A stretch of 64,000 nt of DNA. Origin: Aquatica leii (Eukaryota > Arthropoda > Insecta > Coleoptera > Lampyridae). The stretch spans positions 46,868,837 to 46,932,836 of the forward strand of contig CM069438.1 in the NCBI GenBank assembly GCA_035610365.1. Direction: 5' to 3'. The notes below the pieces were generated by a model, which worked only from the letters and a program-made list of their open reading frames with translations, was not told the origin of the DNA and did no database searches. This document shows positions 22,690 to 33,850 of the stretch, piece after piece. Within the stretch, counting starts at the first letter, position 1, and the number at the start of each line of letters is the position of its first letter. The translations under genes and the position numbers were made by a program.

Positions 22690-23500
22690 AGCGCACCCAC
22701 GACCTTATCCTCCTAATGGACGGAAGACGCATTGCCCCCGCGCGAACGGTGACGGTGCACGATCCGTTTTTTGCTTTCGCTTTGCTGTTAGGTTTATAGA
22801 ATGCGCGCATTGACTCGCGCGCATGTTGGACTCCTTGGTCCGTGTTTCAAGTCCGGTGTTGAGAGTACCCAAAGCAATAACAACATTGTTGCGTTGGAAC
22901 GCACCATTCCTGGTGTCGACGTTGAACGTCGGCTAACGGGTCGCTACGTCCTACTCGGCTAAAAATCTATGTCGCCGCGTCGCGTCTCGAAAAATCTCCA
23001 GCGGCAATTGACCGTAGAAGAAATTTTTTGATCGGCTACGTGAACGAATGCTGTATCTCGGCTTTCAACCTTTCGGGTTTACCCCTGAACGGTTTCAGAT
23101 ATTTTTGAACTCTATGTTCAAATTTCTTTTTAACTTTCCCTTTTGGTATTTGTTAGATTTTGGTAGTAATATTTTGCCTTAGATGGACTTTACCACCAGC
23201 TTAGAGCTGCCATCTCAAGCAACCCGACTCAAGAAAAGATCTGAGCCGTCGTCAGGAGCCGACCTTACGGGCCTGGTACCCTTTGCGGATGTATCGGTCT
23301 CTTTCAAGTAGGACTTGGACTTGCCGCGCGCGACTCCGGAGTTTGCGGATTTTCCTAAACGCCACATTTTGCGATCAGTTCTTTCAAACCGTGGGGTTTT
23401 CCTTGTTTGCTCAGCGTTTCTGAGGAAATCCTAACTAGTTTCTTTTCCAACGCTTAGCGATACGCTTAAGTCCAGTAATCTTGCGTGAACTAAGGTCGTT
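22690..23500 (-). other. GC-rich stretch with minus-strand reading frames (block 2)
   Basis: Base composition changes sharply to roughly half G+C, with many CG dinucleotides, between AT-rich flanks. On the minus strand the frame ALGTLNTGLETRTKESNMRA, then QCAHSINL, matches block 3 (ALGNLMTRLETQTKEFNMCL, QCAHWINL). So does RSAPDDGSDLFLSRVA against VGPPPDDGSHFTLSRVA. This suggests an old protein-coding piece, perhaps a gag-like ORF, but I do not recognise it. Confidence 0.4.
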
Positions 23501-23766
23501 TGTGAAAGAAACAAAGAAACGATGAATTTTTATCTATCGTCAAAAGTTTAGAAACTCGCGATCGGACAATCGTCGTAACTGCAAAATTCCGTTCCTACAA
23601 CCAAACTGTGGAATAGTCAATTAAACGTTCGCATGTCTTTATATAAGTGAATATAAACAATGCGTAAAAATATCTTTAGAACGAATGATATTAACCTAAT
23701 CATTCGATAATCGTCGCAGTGTAACAATGCTAGAATTAAGGTAGTTCATATCTTGACATCTCTGAG

Positions 23767-24428
23767 TTAACACATTTGTTTGTGGACATTCTCAACTAGT
23801 CCAGTTAGATATTGGAATGTGATTGTCGGACCTGAATGATTGACAACAAAAATATAAATTATAAAATATGTTTTAAAAAGTTTATGAACGGAGACATCAA
23901 AAAACTGTAACTTATGATTAGTATGTGGTGGAATCATAAAAATTTCTCGTCTTTGCAAAGTCTGAGAACTGTAGGCGCGATGTGCCTTACGTGATGTAGA
24001 CAATCAGCAGAACTTTGTTGTCCTTGTTTTTGTATTTTACAAATATAATAAAGTGTAAAACACATTTTTAAAAATTTTCAAATGTCATTCAGTCACTTAG
24101 ATATGTCAAAGCTTTTGACCCTGATGGAGCTTTCTTAATAATTTAATTTTTGGCGAAACTGAATTTTCTGCAGCATTTTTAGCGCGGCACACGGTTATAT
24201 TCTATCTGCGTTCTCTTGCTGTAATTTTAGAGCTTTATTTTTTTTAAATATGAACCGTCCTTCTCTCGGTTTCATTTTTGTTATAAATTTTATTTGGATT
24301 AAACTTTTTTCTCTTTGTAGCTCTTTGTGCTCATAAAACTTTTCTACGATATGCTGGTTAAAAGCTATTGCACGACTAAGACTATTCGACTCAGGTGTTT
24401 TTAAAAACCAATTTTTGTTTTGGAGCAT
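23767..24428 (-). pseudogene. Tigger transposase relic, uninterrupted (block 3)
   Basis: The best of the three copies. Minus strand from 24428: SRAIAFNQHIVEKFYEHKEL, a broken DETG region (TKMKPREG), then from about 23.95 kb PPHTNHKLQFFDVSVHKLFKT, and PTITFQYLTGLVENVHKQMC. PPHT-HKLQP-DVSV--PFK is the diagnostic block just after the second catalytic Asp region of pogo/Tigger transposases. The middle of the domain is deleted. It shows the state of the site before the LTR insertion seen in block 2. Confidence 0.65.
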
Positions 24429-24762
24429 AAAATCTCATAACCAGTCGCGTGTTTAATTTTTTAATAATACTTTCGTTTTGTATTCTGGTAGTAAATAAAT
24501 ATTGTCGACAAAGTTTTTTTTTTGGTTTTTGATTTAATTTTTTTAAATCAATAAACAAAAAAGTGTGTTTGTACTAAAGTATAAAAAAACACATTTACAT
24601 AAATTTATGTTTATTTTATAACATTCAAATCTAAAAATAAATTATAAAAAAAAATATATGTATCACATTAGATCTCTTTGAAACGTATTTTATTTATAAG
24701 TTTTAAGTTTGTTTTTAAAACGTGATTGTTTGAACTTGTTATCTCAGTAAACAGAAATACTG

Positions 24763-24770
24763 TATATAAG
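24763..24770 (+). promoter_or_regulatory. TATA box of peptide gene copy 3
   Basis: TATATAAG starts 42 bp before the ATG at 24805, as in copy 2. Confidence 0.7.
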
Positions 24771-24804
24771 GGCGTTGCTGTGCATATCTTTATTAGCATA
24801 AAAA

Positions 24805-25050
24805 ATGTTGCAAATTGTTACACTACTCTTAGTACTCACCTCCATGACGTATTGTGAACGTGAGTCATGCAAAGGATTAACTTTGCCATGGTTATGCAAG
24901 TTTTGTTGCATTTGTTCTTGTCCAACGGATCCAAATGACTGCGAAGGAATACTGCTAGGAAATAGGTACGTAATTCTAAAAATAAAAATACGTTTTTTTA
25001 ACATTTACTGTTTTAGGATATGTTGCGAATCAGATAATGAACATTCGTGA
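24805..25050 (+). CDS. Small Cys-rich secreted-type peptide, copy 3 (two exons)
   Basis: Exon 1 is 24805-24965, the intron 24966-25016 (51 nt, phase 2, GTACGT...TTTTAG) and exon 2 25017-25050, ending in TGA. The spliced 64-residue product equals copy 2 except Leu for Ile at position 25. Cys positions in the 64-residue numbering are 17, 22, 31, 34, 35, 37, 39, 46, 56 and 57. If the signal peptide is cut just before Tyr16 or Cys17, ten Cys could form five disulphides. The intron is again open in frame, giving an 81-residue readthrough form. AATAAA lies at 25062. Function not recognised. Confidence 0.7.
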   Translation: MLQIVTLLLVLTSMTYCERESCKGLTLPWLCKFCCICSCPTDPNDCEGILLGNRYVILKIKIRFFNIYCFRICCESDNEHS

Positions 25051-25761
25051 ACTAATAGAATAATAAATTTATTTTATATTTTTGTATTTGTTTACTTTTT
25101 ACACTTTTTTATAATAAACTGTGATAATTTAAATAAGTTTGTTTTTTTCCGATTAAAACAACACGTAGTTTATATGACTGTGACGTATCATAATTTTTAT
25201 TAACTTTACTGTAATTACAAACCTATTCTAAACTTTTGTTCAATCTAATTGTTAAATTGTTGATTTTTGCTGCAAGATCAACGTTTAGCACAACTATTGG
25301 AAAAAAAACAATGTTATGAATAGTATGGGTCCCAACACGCTACTCTGAGGTACGCCTATTTGTAGAGATGTAATATGTTGTACCTATTTATTTCTAACAT
25401 TTTTTAACAAATAAATACTTTCGGGTTTTTAACCCCGTTTCATATTTAAACTTTTCAAGAAATTCATAAAACTTACAAACTTTGAAAAACCTACAATATT
25501 TGACGTTTCGACAGTCATGTCGCTGTTTTCTTTAGAAAAACTGAAACTGAAGGTATAGTATCCTGACAAGCATTTATATTACGCCGTTTGGGTCAGTGGT
25601 TTGTGACGATTTCGATTCATTAGTCTTCCGAAACATGTTGTCCATACTGGTGCTAGATCGATTCCGTTATCCCTATTTAAATTGTCGTACTTCTGTATTT
25701 CGATTGCTTCCTTGTATAGTCTAGGCCAGAAGGTTGGGATTTATCCAACAATGTTGCCTCT

Positions 25762-25944
25762 TCAAATATAATTGTGTGACCGGTGTTCCCCAACAGCAGA
25801 TCTTGTGTTATGTTTCTTTGTATTTGCCTTATGTTCTTTTAATCTGGTAGCTATGTTCCGCCCGGTTTGTCCTATATAAGCCAGCCCACACGAACAAAGG
25901 ATGTGGTAGATTCCTGGTTTCTCGAGTGGTGCTTTTGTGTACAC
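25762..25944 (-). pseudogene. GIY-YIG endonuclease domain, left copy
   Basis: Minus strand: KPGIYHILCSCGLAYIGQTG, RNIATRLKEHKA, then the frame fails. GIY--- and AYIGQTGR are the two motif halves of the GIY-YIG nuclease, with the catalytic Arg in GR-----R--EH. The C-x-C-G finger beside it is typical of Penelope-like endonucleases, which cut target DNA for retrotransposition. Confidence 0.7.
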
Positions 25945-26322
25945 ATACTCACAGATATCTCAACGCCGAATTATATCATCATCCAGCTTTCAGTTCTAAA
26001 AACTTTAGTACACAGGGCCAAGAAGATTAGTGAAACGAACACGATAAAAACCGAGGTCACCTAACGAACGCCTTAATAAAAAACGGTTTCAGAAAAGCAG
26101 ACATATATCAAGCAATTATCAAACACAGTAAGAAAAAACCAAAGAAGGAAAACCCCGTCGCAACTTCCTTCTTTCCTCACATAAAAGGCTGCACGAATAA
26201 AATAGCCAAGATACTTAGAGCGAAAAATATCAATGTGATCTTTACTGCAACAAATAAAATAGCCGCCAGTTTCTCAAAATCGCAGGAAACAAAAGCACTA
26301 CTCAAGGAACCACATTACTTGT

Positions 26323-26589
26323 TTGTGTGAGCTGACTTATAAAAGACAAACGGGGCGCAACATTGCTACCAAAATAAAAGAACATAAGGCAGATACAAAA
26401 AAACATAACACAAGATCTGCTGTTGCGAAACACTTCTTAGACACCGGCGGTCACACAATAAGATTTGAAGAGGCAACAATGTTCGTTATATCCCAAAACA
26501 TTCGGCCTAGACTATACAAGAAAGCCGTGGAAATCCAGAAGTACGACAATTTCAATAAGGATAATGGAATCGATCTAGCACCAGTTTAG
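26323..26589 (+). pseudogene. GIY-YIG endonuclease domain, right copy
   Basis: Plus strand: RQTGRNIATKIKEHKADT, then SAVAKHFLDTGGHTIRFEEA and RLYKKAVEIQKYDNF. The first half of the motif (GIY) is damaged, while the second half and the conserved C-terminal KEAVEI-K segment remain. It is in the opposite orientation to the left copy and absent from block 2. Confidence 0.65.
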
Positions 26590-27609
26590 AAAAACATGAT
26601 CCGAAAGACTAAAGAACCGAAATCGTCACGAACCACTGTCCCGAACGGCGTAATATAAAGGCTGGTCAGGATCCGATACCTTCAGTTTCAGTTTTTCTGA
26701 AGAAAACAGCGACATGACTGTCGAAATATTATTCCTTTCATGTTTATAAATTTGTTTTATTGTAGTGTGTTTGTTTCTGAATCTTAGCTACTGAAATTAC
26801 ATTTCTTCGTTGATAGCCAGATAATTAGATTAACAGATCAATCTTTTATAAGATCTTTTGAGCCATGCAGATTTATGAATGTCTATTTTAGACAGAAAAA
26901 ATTTAAGAATGCTACCCTTCTCTTAAAACGCCATAAATCTAGCACTTAAAAAGTATGCCAATAGTGGTAATTATGCTAAATTTAATTGAAGGTAAATCGC
27001 TGACTAGAACTGGTTAAGAGGCTTTTTAATTTACAAAACATGTCTTGGTCAAATTTTTAAGAATTCTTAGAACATCCAGGAACTTTATTAACTGTAAAAA
27101 ATACTAGTGAAAATTCATGCAACAGTTTCTGAAGACTGTTACTAATAACAATAATAGTAAGTACTTGAGTTTCTCACATGTAACAAATCAATTAATAATT
27201 TTCCAGCATTTAACAAAACACAAACTGATAAAAACACTAAAAAAACACTTTTAAAATTGATTTCTCGAGCTTGGATTTGGGAAAAAATAAAAAAATTGGA
27301 AAAAAGTAAAGATTGTCTTAGAATATCTACAACAGAAACAAAAAAAAATTTAAACAAAACATTCTTGGCTTTGCTAGATAACTCAAAACCAATATGTAAA
27401 TCAATATTGCCCAAAAATCAAAGTTCAAAAATATTTCCAGACTTTAAGAAACTTTCGTATACTTTATAGGCACATCAACCGAAAAAATACAAATTTGCAG
27501 ACAAATGTTTTTAAACACATTTTATCTAGGCTATAAATTCAAGAATGAGTAAACCAAAGTACTTGCATCAAAATTCAAAAATAAAAATTACAGTAAGTTT
27601 AAACCGTAG

Positions 27610-29350
27610 CCAATGTCATCCAAGAGCGTGTTTAATTTAAAACAAAATCGAATAACGCGATTGTGCATTGATTTTGGTGCGTTACCTCGTTTACACGACC
27701 TACTCTACAATGGTAGACAAACTTCCTTTATGGTCATTCTTAATCTACGATCAAGTATCGGTGCAAAATATAGACAAAGGCAAGATAGTTGTTACGACTC
27801 TGTTTGGTATAATTGTATGCCCTTAGGTATAAAAAAAATTCGGCTACTTTTCAAAGACTTATGGATTGTTTTAGACGTGAATTGGGTGATGGTACTCTTT
27901 TTGTATATATTATTGGTTGTTACGGTAAGAACTTAAATGGAAATGCATTCTTACCCTAGCGAATCTTTCACAGACAATATATGAAAATCGTAATTGATTT
28001 ACCCACTGATACCAAAGATGTTTCACGATACTTAAAACGTAGAAATCACTGGGCATGGCGTTAGCGTACGTGCTATTTCATTCACTTTAGAAACGAAAAT
28101 AATCACCGGTAACCTCCATCGCATAAATGACATTTATGACCGGGCAAAATTTATTAAGTAAAAGAAACCGTACCAAAGTTTTTAAACAAAACAACCTCAT
28201 TGTTTTTTTTCGAAACTTTGCTAAATCGTAGTCAAGATCTCCAAAGGGTATTTAGGCGATAACTTTTCAAACTATGTTTAAACCAAAGAAAATTAAATAT
28301 ATCAGCTGAAGCTATCCGCCCTGATGGGATTTTACACATGGCTTTACTTAAGAACGTTAAATAATTGCTTATCTTTTTACAAGCCTGTTCTTGGTTCCAA
28401 ATATTCATTTTGCAAATGTGGCAAAACTATTGACATTTCTCACTACGAAAAGTGCCATGGAAATAGAAAACTCCTCAACAAAAACTTTTTGATGAACTCA
28501 AAAGATTGTTGACGTTCAGTCTCATATTACGCCAAATTGACTTTCGTCTACTGTATGTTCTGAAAACTAATGCAAGATCCTACGCCATCGGGACAGTTTT
28601 CGGCTAGTGAAAGTGGAACCAGGAATTATCCGTTGAGTGTACTAGCCAATTGTTGACACTTGCTAAACAAAATTACCATACTATAGAGCAAGAAGCTTCA
28701 GCAATTTTGTAACTATTTAGAAAGAGCCAAAGTTGTTATCCAAACCGACCACCAGCAGTTTAAGTGGTTATTATCTTTTAAGTTCCTTTCGGGGCGACTC
28801 CCACAATAATCCCCATATTTGCAGTCCTTTGATGTTAAATCGATTACACTTTTGGTCGCACAAAGGTTGTTGCTGACAGTTTATAACGTTCTTCTGTACC
28901 AGAAAACTTGCCAGAGATTAATAGTGTTACCGTTGATCTTCTAGCCCAATCTGCTAGAAAAATCTAAAGCGAGGAAATAGCAGATCTAGTTCTACAAAAA
29001 ATAATAGATTGCTGTAAACATCCAAATTCAAATGTATTAAACTTTAAGAAACCCGTGGTTACTTGATAACTCATGGTGTTCTGTATTGTTATTCTTTCGG
29101 TTACTATGGTAAAAAGGTGCAGCAAGTTGAGCCAAAAAGTCAGATACCTGAAATTCTTAAAGAATATACTCTCCTCTTTCTGGTTACTATGATATTGACC
29201 TAAGGCACACTTCGCAGAGATGGACCCTATCAAATAAGCAAACTACAAACCACAAAATAGCCACATTTAAAAAACCTACAAAGTTAGTAGCTAGATGTCA
29301 TTCTTCTGCTCTCAATACGTTTCAGGATATTGAAGGAAATTTATCGATGT
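27610..29350 (+). pseudogene. Ty3/gypsy pol relic (block 3)
   Basis: Same order as in block 2 but more deleted in the RT fingers: RLCIDFGALPRLHDLLYN, then FQRLMDCFRRELGDGTLFVY near 27.86 kb (RT palm side). After the shared 0.25 kb insertion come LFKLCLNQRK and AIRPDG. KTDH-type RNase H motifs (TDHQQFKWL) are near 28.75 kb, and an integrase HHCC remnant with QIPEI and KEYT near 29.13-29.2 kb. Many stops. The unbroken FQRLMD part is missing in block 2, so the two copies complement each other for comparison. Confidence 0.7.
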
Positions 29351-29729
29351 CTGTCCAAAAAACAGACAGACCAAAGTAACTATCTCTTACTACTCCCTGT
29401 CCTTATTATGTTTTAGATAAACGTTATCGGAAGAAATAAGCAAAGCCGTCTCGTTATTGCTCAAGCAGCCACTCTACATCTACTACCAAGATGATCTAAA
29501 ATTAGCGTGTTTGAGCGATATAACCAAACAAAAAGAAAATGGCACGTTTTTTTGGCTGTTTTCTAAAATTCTAATGTGTTATATTATATTTTGTATTTGT
29601 AAATACAAATGAAAATCTACGCAATAACTCTGAAGGAACCGACTCTGACTACATTTTCATTTCCTGATCCTACAAATCAGAAGATTCACTAGCATATAAT
29701 TTTATTTCATCCATTACATTAATTCTTCT

Positions 29730-30110
29730 TTTTAGCGCGCCATTTCTATACAAAGCTTGGTGATCTAATTAACTACTATAGCTCATGCTACGGCCACTCT
29801 GAATATTTCTGTTGATGTTTGGTCAAGCCACTTGCACAAATTTTTCAACCATTAGTTTTGTTGATCTTCTTTTTTCGATTTTTTCTTTCATTATTAGATA
29901 GAGAATCTCATACGTAGCGTTCACTTCACATTAAAAAGCTTTTATTTTTTATTTGTTCTAGAATCTTTAGATTGGGCTTATGGTATACTCAGAAGACGTG
30001 GAGCATTCGTCTATATGTGTACATCTCAAATCCATCTATTTGTTTTTCTGTGTTTGCATTGAAGGGTACAGTTTTTATATCTATGCAGAAAGACAGAAAA
30101 AACGTAAGAA
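29730..30110 (-). pseudogene. RTE-type LINE 3' end relic (block 3)
   Basis: Minus strand: VPFNANTEKQIDGFEMYTYR, RRMLHVF, then after a gap WLKNLCKWLDQTSTEIFRVA. This matches the RTE C-terminal region better than block 2 does in its first half. Terminal A-rich or tail sequence is not evident. Confidence 0.65.
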
Positions 30111-30910
30111 TGCGTGATCTGTTCTTTGCTTTCGTTTCGCCTTTAGGTTTATCCAATGCGCGCATTGATTCAAGCACATGTTGAACTCCTTGGTCTGTGT
30201 TTCAAGACGAGTCATGAGATTACCCAAAGCAATAGCGTCGCAGACCGACTGCGGATGCGACGCGTTTAAGTCGCCCGAGAACATCGTCGGAACGCGCCTT
30301 TCCTGGTGTCGACGGCTCTGGACCGCCTCAAATCTGCCGGTACCGGACGACGTTGGGACGGGTGCGCGCTCAACCTGTTTGGAAGACTGGTACGAACACG
30401 CAGCTTACTTGGTCTTTCCAAGCTTCCCGGACGTATTTCTTGAACATCTTACGTCGCCGCATCGCGTCTTACCAAATTCCCGACGGCGAATGACCGTAGG
30501 CGAAATTTTTTGATCAACCTTTTGGGTTTCTCAGGTTCACCTTTGAACGGTTTCACGTATTTTTGTACTCTCTCCTCAAAGTTTTTTTTAACTTTTCCTC
30601 GCGGTATTAGTCTGTTAATCGGACTCGTGGTAATATTTAGTAATATATGGAGTTTACCACCTGTTTAAGGCTGCAATCCCGAGCAACCCGACTTAAGGTA
30701 AAATGCGACCCGTCGTCGGGAGGCGGTCCTACCAGCCTGGCGCTCTCTGCGCGTGTATCGGCCTCTTCCAAGTTTGACTTGAACCAGTCGCGCGTGACTC
30801 CGGGATTTGTAGATCTTCTAAACGTCACAATTCTTGATCAATTTTTACGGACCGTAGAATTTGGCGCAGGGCTTTTCCCTGTTCGGTCGCCGTTACTGAG
30901 GGAATCCTAG
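30111..30910 (-). other. GC-rich stretch with minus-strand reading frames (block 3)
   Basis: Paralogue of 22690-23500. Minus frames include ALGNLMTRLETQTKEFNMCL (near 30.18-30.25 kb) and STNPGVTRDWFKSNLEEADT with RLVGPPPDDGSHFTLSRVA (30.66-30.82 kb). Plus-strand frames also stay open, a common by-product of high G+C. No domain recognised. Confidence 0.4.
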
Positions 30911-31390
30911 TTAGTTACTTTTCCTTCGCTTAGCTAAGTTTACAGGGTGATCTCGCCCCAACTAAGGTCGTTTGTAAAAAAAACGATGAAAAAGGTGGCT
31001 GTCGTCGATCAGGCAATTGTCGGTCGTTGTAACATAGACGTCGTAAACGTTCGCATGTTTTTTATATATTTGGATATAAACAATGCGCAAAAATATCTTT
31101 AAAACGTGTGAAAAAACTAATAATGCGATAGTCGTCGCAGTGTGACGCATTATTTTTTTTTTGCAGTATGACAAAAATGGATTTCAGACGCTATGAGTGT
31201 CTTTTTCCGGCTCGTTAGATCGTGTCGAATATATTTGCTTTGTTCCTTATTCCGTACGTAGCATGCACGTGGTAAACTTAAAATACACAGTTAAGACTTT
31301 TAGATTGCTTTGATTTATATTAAACTCTGGCCCGTATAATAAAAATTTATTCAAAGTGTAGCACTGCTAGAATTGAGGTACCTCACAAAT

Positions 31391-32785
31391 TGTACAAAAA
31401 TAATAATAATACACGGCTTAGAAGCAATTTAAATATGTAAAAGTTAAGGTCGATGAATGTATTTGTAGTTGCAAAGATAATAAATAAATTCTCAGAATTC
31501 TAATACCTATATTGTGTTATACAGTATAAAAATAAGTTTTAAACAAATACTTTTGTTTACGTTTTTTTTTATTTGATGTTTCAGTTTCAGGAATTTTCAG
31601 ATATCCCAAACAAATACATGATTCACTTCGAAATCAACAAAAAGGGCATTGTTTCTACTGTTGCAAACAACATTTAAATTAATGTTATTATTATTACTTT
31701 GACACTAATAATGATTATTAATTTTAATTAGGTTTCGTAATAACTGTTTGCTGAAACATTGTTACTACGGTATATTTATATTTGCATATTATTTTTAGAA
31801 CCGTCAACAAAATTTTTAATTAGGTTAAATGTTTTACATAACAAAGATAAAGTTATTGTGTCTCTAAACTTAACACGAGATTCTACGAATTTAAACGAAA
31901 TTAAGAGTTACGATTGTCTTTGTTTGATGATTTTTGCGACACGTATTACGAGTTACAATTTTGTTCGTAAGATATTAGTCTTTCAGCTACAAGTTCTATG
32001 GCATTATCGAGGTAACAAACCAAGAATATAAAAAATTGTAAAATTAATAAACGTATTACAGAAATTGCTCAACATTGCGTCATCCAAATAAATCAGTTTA
32101 CATCCACACCCAAAAATGCAGCTGCGCAACGCAAGTAATTACGTACTTAATTAAGTTTGCATTTATATAATATTATGATTGTTAAGTTACATATTTTTGG
32201 ATTTCAATATTGCACCTCCTTATAACTACAAAAATATTGTGGCGCCTAATACAAAAATTAGTTTTAAAATGTGCATTTTATATTTAAAATAAAATCTAAA
32301 GGTTTGATAGAACTCCCACGACCCTATATGAAAATTTATAATTTTAGTTTTGGGTGTAGTATTTAATTAATTGTTATTTTTATTATTTATGTTAATTAGC
32401 AGCAACTTTTTGTTATAAACAATGATTCTATTTTAACATAATATAGACACCGCTATTTTAAATTTTAGTATGTTTGTTTATACATTTTTAAGTTAATGCT
32501 TATTTTACTTCTATACTCTGATGGCAACAACGCACTTCACTAACTTAACATAGGTCTAACTAATTAGCCAATACATTAAAACGCACAGACACTTTTTCAA
32601 TATGTCTTTTGCAATGTATTGATGAATTTCAGAGTCGCTGCACAAACTTAACCAATGCAAAAGAATATAATAGCTATGTTATTTGCACATGTTGGTTGTT
32701 CTAATTGTGGGGATTATAAAACCAAAAAAAGGGCGCCAGAACAAGAGTGCTCGTCCACACTGATGCACAAGCACAAGGGAAAACA
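31391..32785. other. AT-rich spacer
   Basis: No gene recognised. A GGGCGCCAGA motif at 32731-32740 is the reverse complement of the primer-binding-like TCTGGCGCCC found next to the LTRs in this region. Confidence 0.4.
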
Positions 32786-33850
32786 TGTTACGTGCAAAAT
32801 TTTTATAACGTAATACCCTGTATATTGAATTACAATTAGATTCCGGTTTTGACGCTCTCTGCCGATCTTTTCTTGTGACTGTCATTTTACGACGAAGTCG
32901 TTAAGCTGACAACTGCATAAAATGGCCTGTGCCGCTTAAAGAAAATTTTCGAATGACATCCTCTGTAATGGAAATCAAATTATAACTTCATTACGTTTTT
33001 AAAATAATTTAGTCGTCATAGAGTAAGATAGTTACATCCGTTTTGTTAAAATTCCTTTGTAATTTCTTCTTAATTTGATAGCCGTTCCACCACGTTTTGG
33101 CCCACATGTTTCTATTCAATAAAGAATAATAAGGGGTTGATATCAACAAATACCTTCATGGGACGAGTATAACTCTATATATAAGGCCTACGGTTAAAAC
33201 TAAAAAAACCGAAGACAAGGACTTTTCTTCGAGATCCTACTCATGCGGCAAACACCTGCGAAACCAACTTTCATTGAATGTGTACAACAGCATTCGACAA
33301 TCGGGTTATGTTATGTGTACTTTCTTTTAGCAGTAATTAACAATTTTGTAGATCTTGATTTCGTGAGTCATTGTGTTGACACGATTTGCTACTCAAATTT
33401 ATTTCAGGGTCACTTGCCGGGGAAAACGTTTTCTTCGGCTAAGTAGGTACTGGATTGTGGGTAAGTTTATTTAATTATTTTATCGCTGCCAGAAAAGTCA
33501 CTCACGGAACTTTGGCTAGTGTTAATTCTGTAATTACTATCATTGTTTTAATACCATTAAGGTAGTTTTATTAATTATTTTGTGTGTATTGCATGCTGTG
33601 TACAAACAATATTTACTACGAAATTTTCTTCGCTGTTCGCTTCGACTTAACCTACATATGTATTGTGTGTTGCCGATACTGCTGACATTTATGCACTGAG
33701 AATTAGATATACTTGTGTTAATCATCTACGTTACTAAATTAAAGTTTTTATACCTGTTAATCTTTCTTTTATGGTAACATACCTTTCTCTTTTATTGTGG
33801 TTACCCGAACGTCAGAGTAACAAGTCTTAATTATAAATGATCTGGCGCCC
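32786..33850 (+). mobile_element. Divergent LTR with promoter and primer-binding-like site
   Basis: Starts TGTTACGTGCAAAATTTTTA, closely resembling the LTR start at 34687 and the reverse LTR ends at 39660 and 52835. It contains AATAAAG (33117) and a TATATATAAGG box (about 33176-33186). It is followed at 33843 by TGGCGCCC, which looks like the start of a tRNA primer-binding site. The rest of the element is not next to it. Only the outermost bases and the end motif match the other LTRs, so this is a different subfamily. Confidence 0.5.

Larger units (their letters stand above)
15400..23740. repeat. Paralogous block 2 containing peptide gene copy 2
   Basis: About 8.3 kb that aligns end to end with block 3 (23740-31390). 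The order is a Tigger relic, promoter, gene and 3' flank, then the Penelope-like pair, the gypsy pol relic, the RTE tail and the GC-rich stretch. It differs by a solo LTR insertion in the Tigger relic and by loss of the plus-strand Penelope-like segment. Junctions on both sides use the same sequence (TTGAC or TTTAC followed by ATCTCTGAGTT), as expected for a tandem duplication. Confidence 0.65.
25495..26735. mobile_element. Penelope-like element, head-to-head inverted pair
   Basis: About 1.24 kb bounded by the same motif in inverted orientation. TTTCGACAGTCATGTCGCTG at 25506 is complementary to CAGCGACATGACTGTCGAAA ending at 26725, and about 150 bp next to each end is also inverted. The left half codes a GIY-YIG domain on the minus strand, the right half one on the plus strand. 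The left hammerhead core is CTAAAGA (G5 lost) and the right one is intact through GAAA but cut off after it. Inverted partial copies are a known Penelope-like arrangement. Confidence 0.65.
23740..31390. repeat. Paralogous block 3 containing peptide gene copy 3
   Basis: About 7.65 kb aligned with block 2 along its length. It keeps the complete inverted Penelope-like pair and an uninterrupted Tigger relic, and carries a small insertion near 31.15-31.36 kb. The peptide gene and its proximal promoter look less diverged from block 2 than the neighbouring transposon relics do. Confidence 0.65.
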
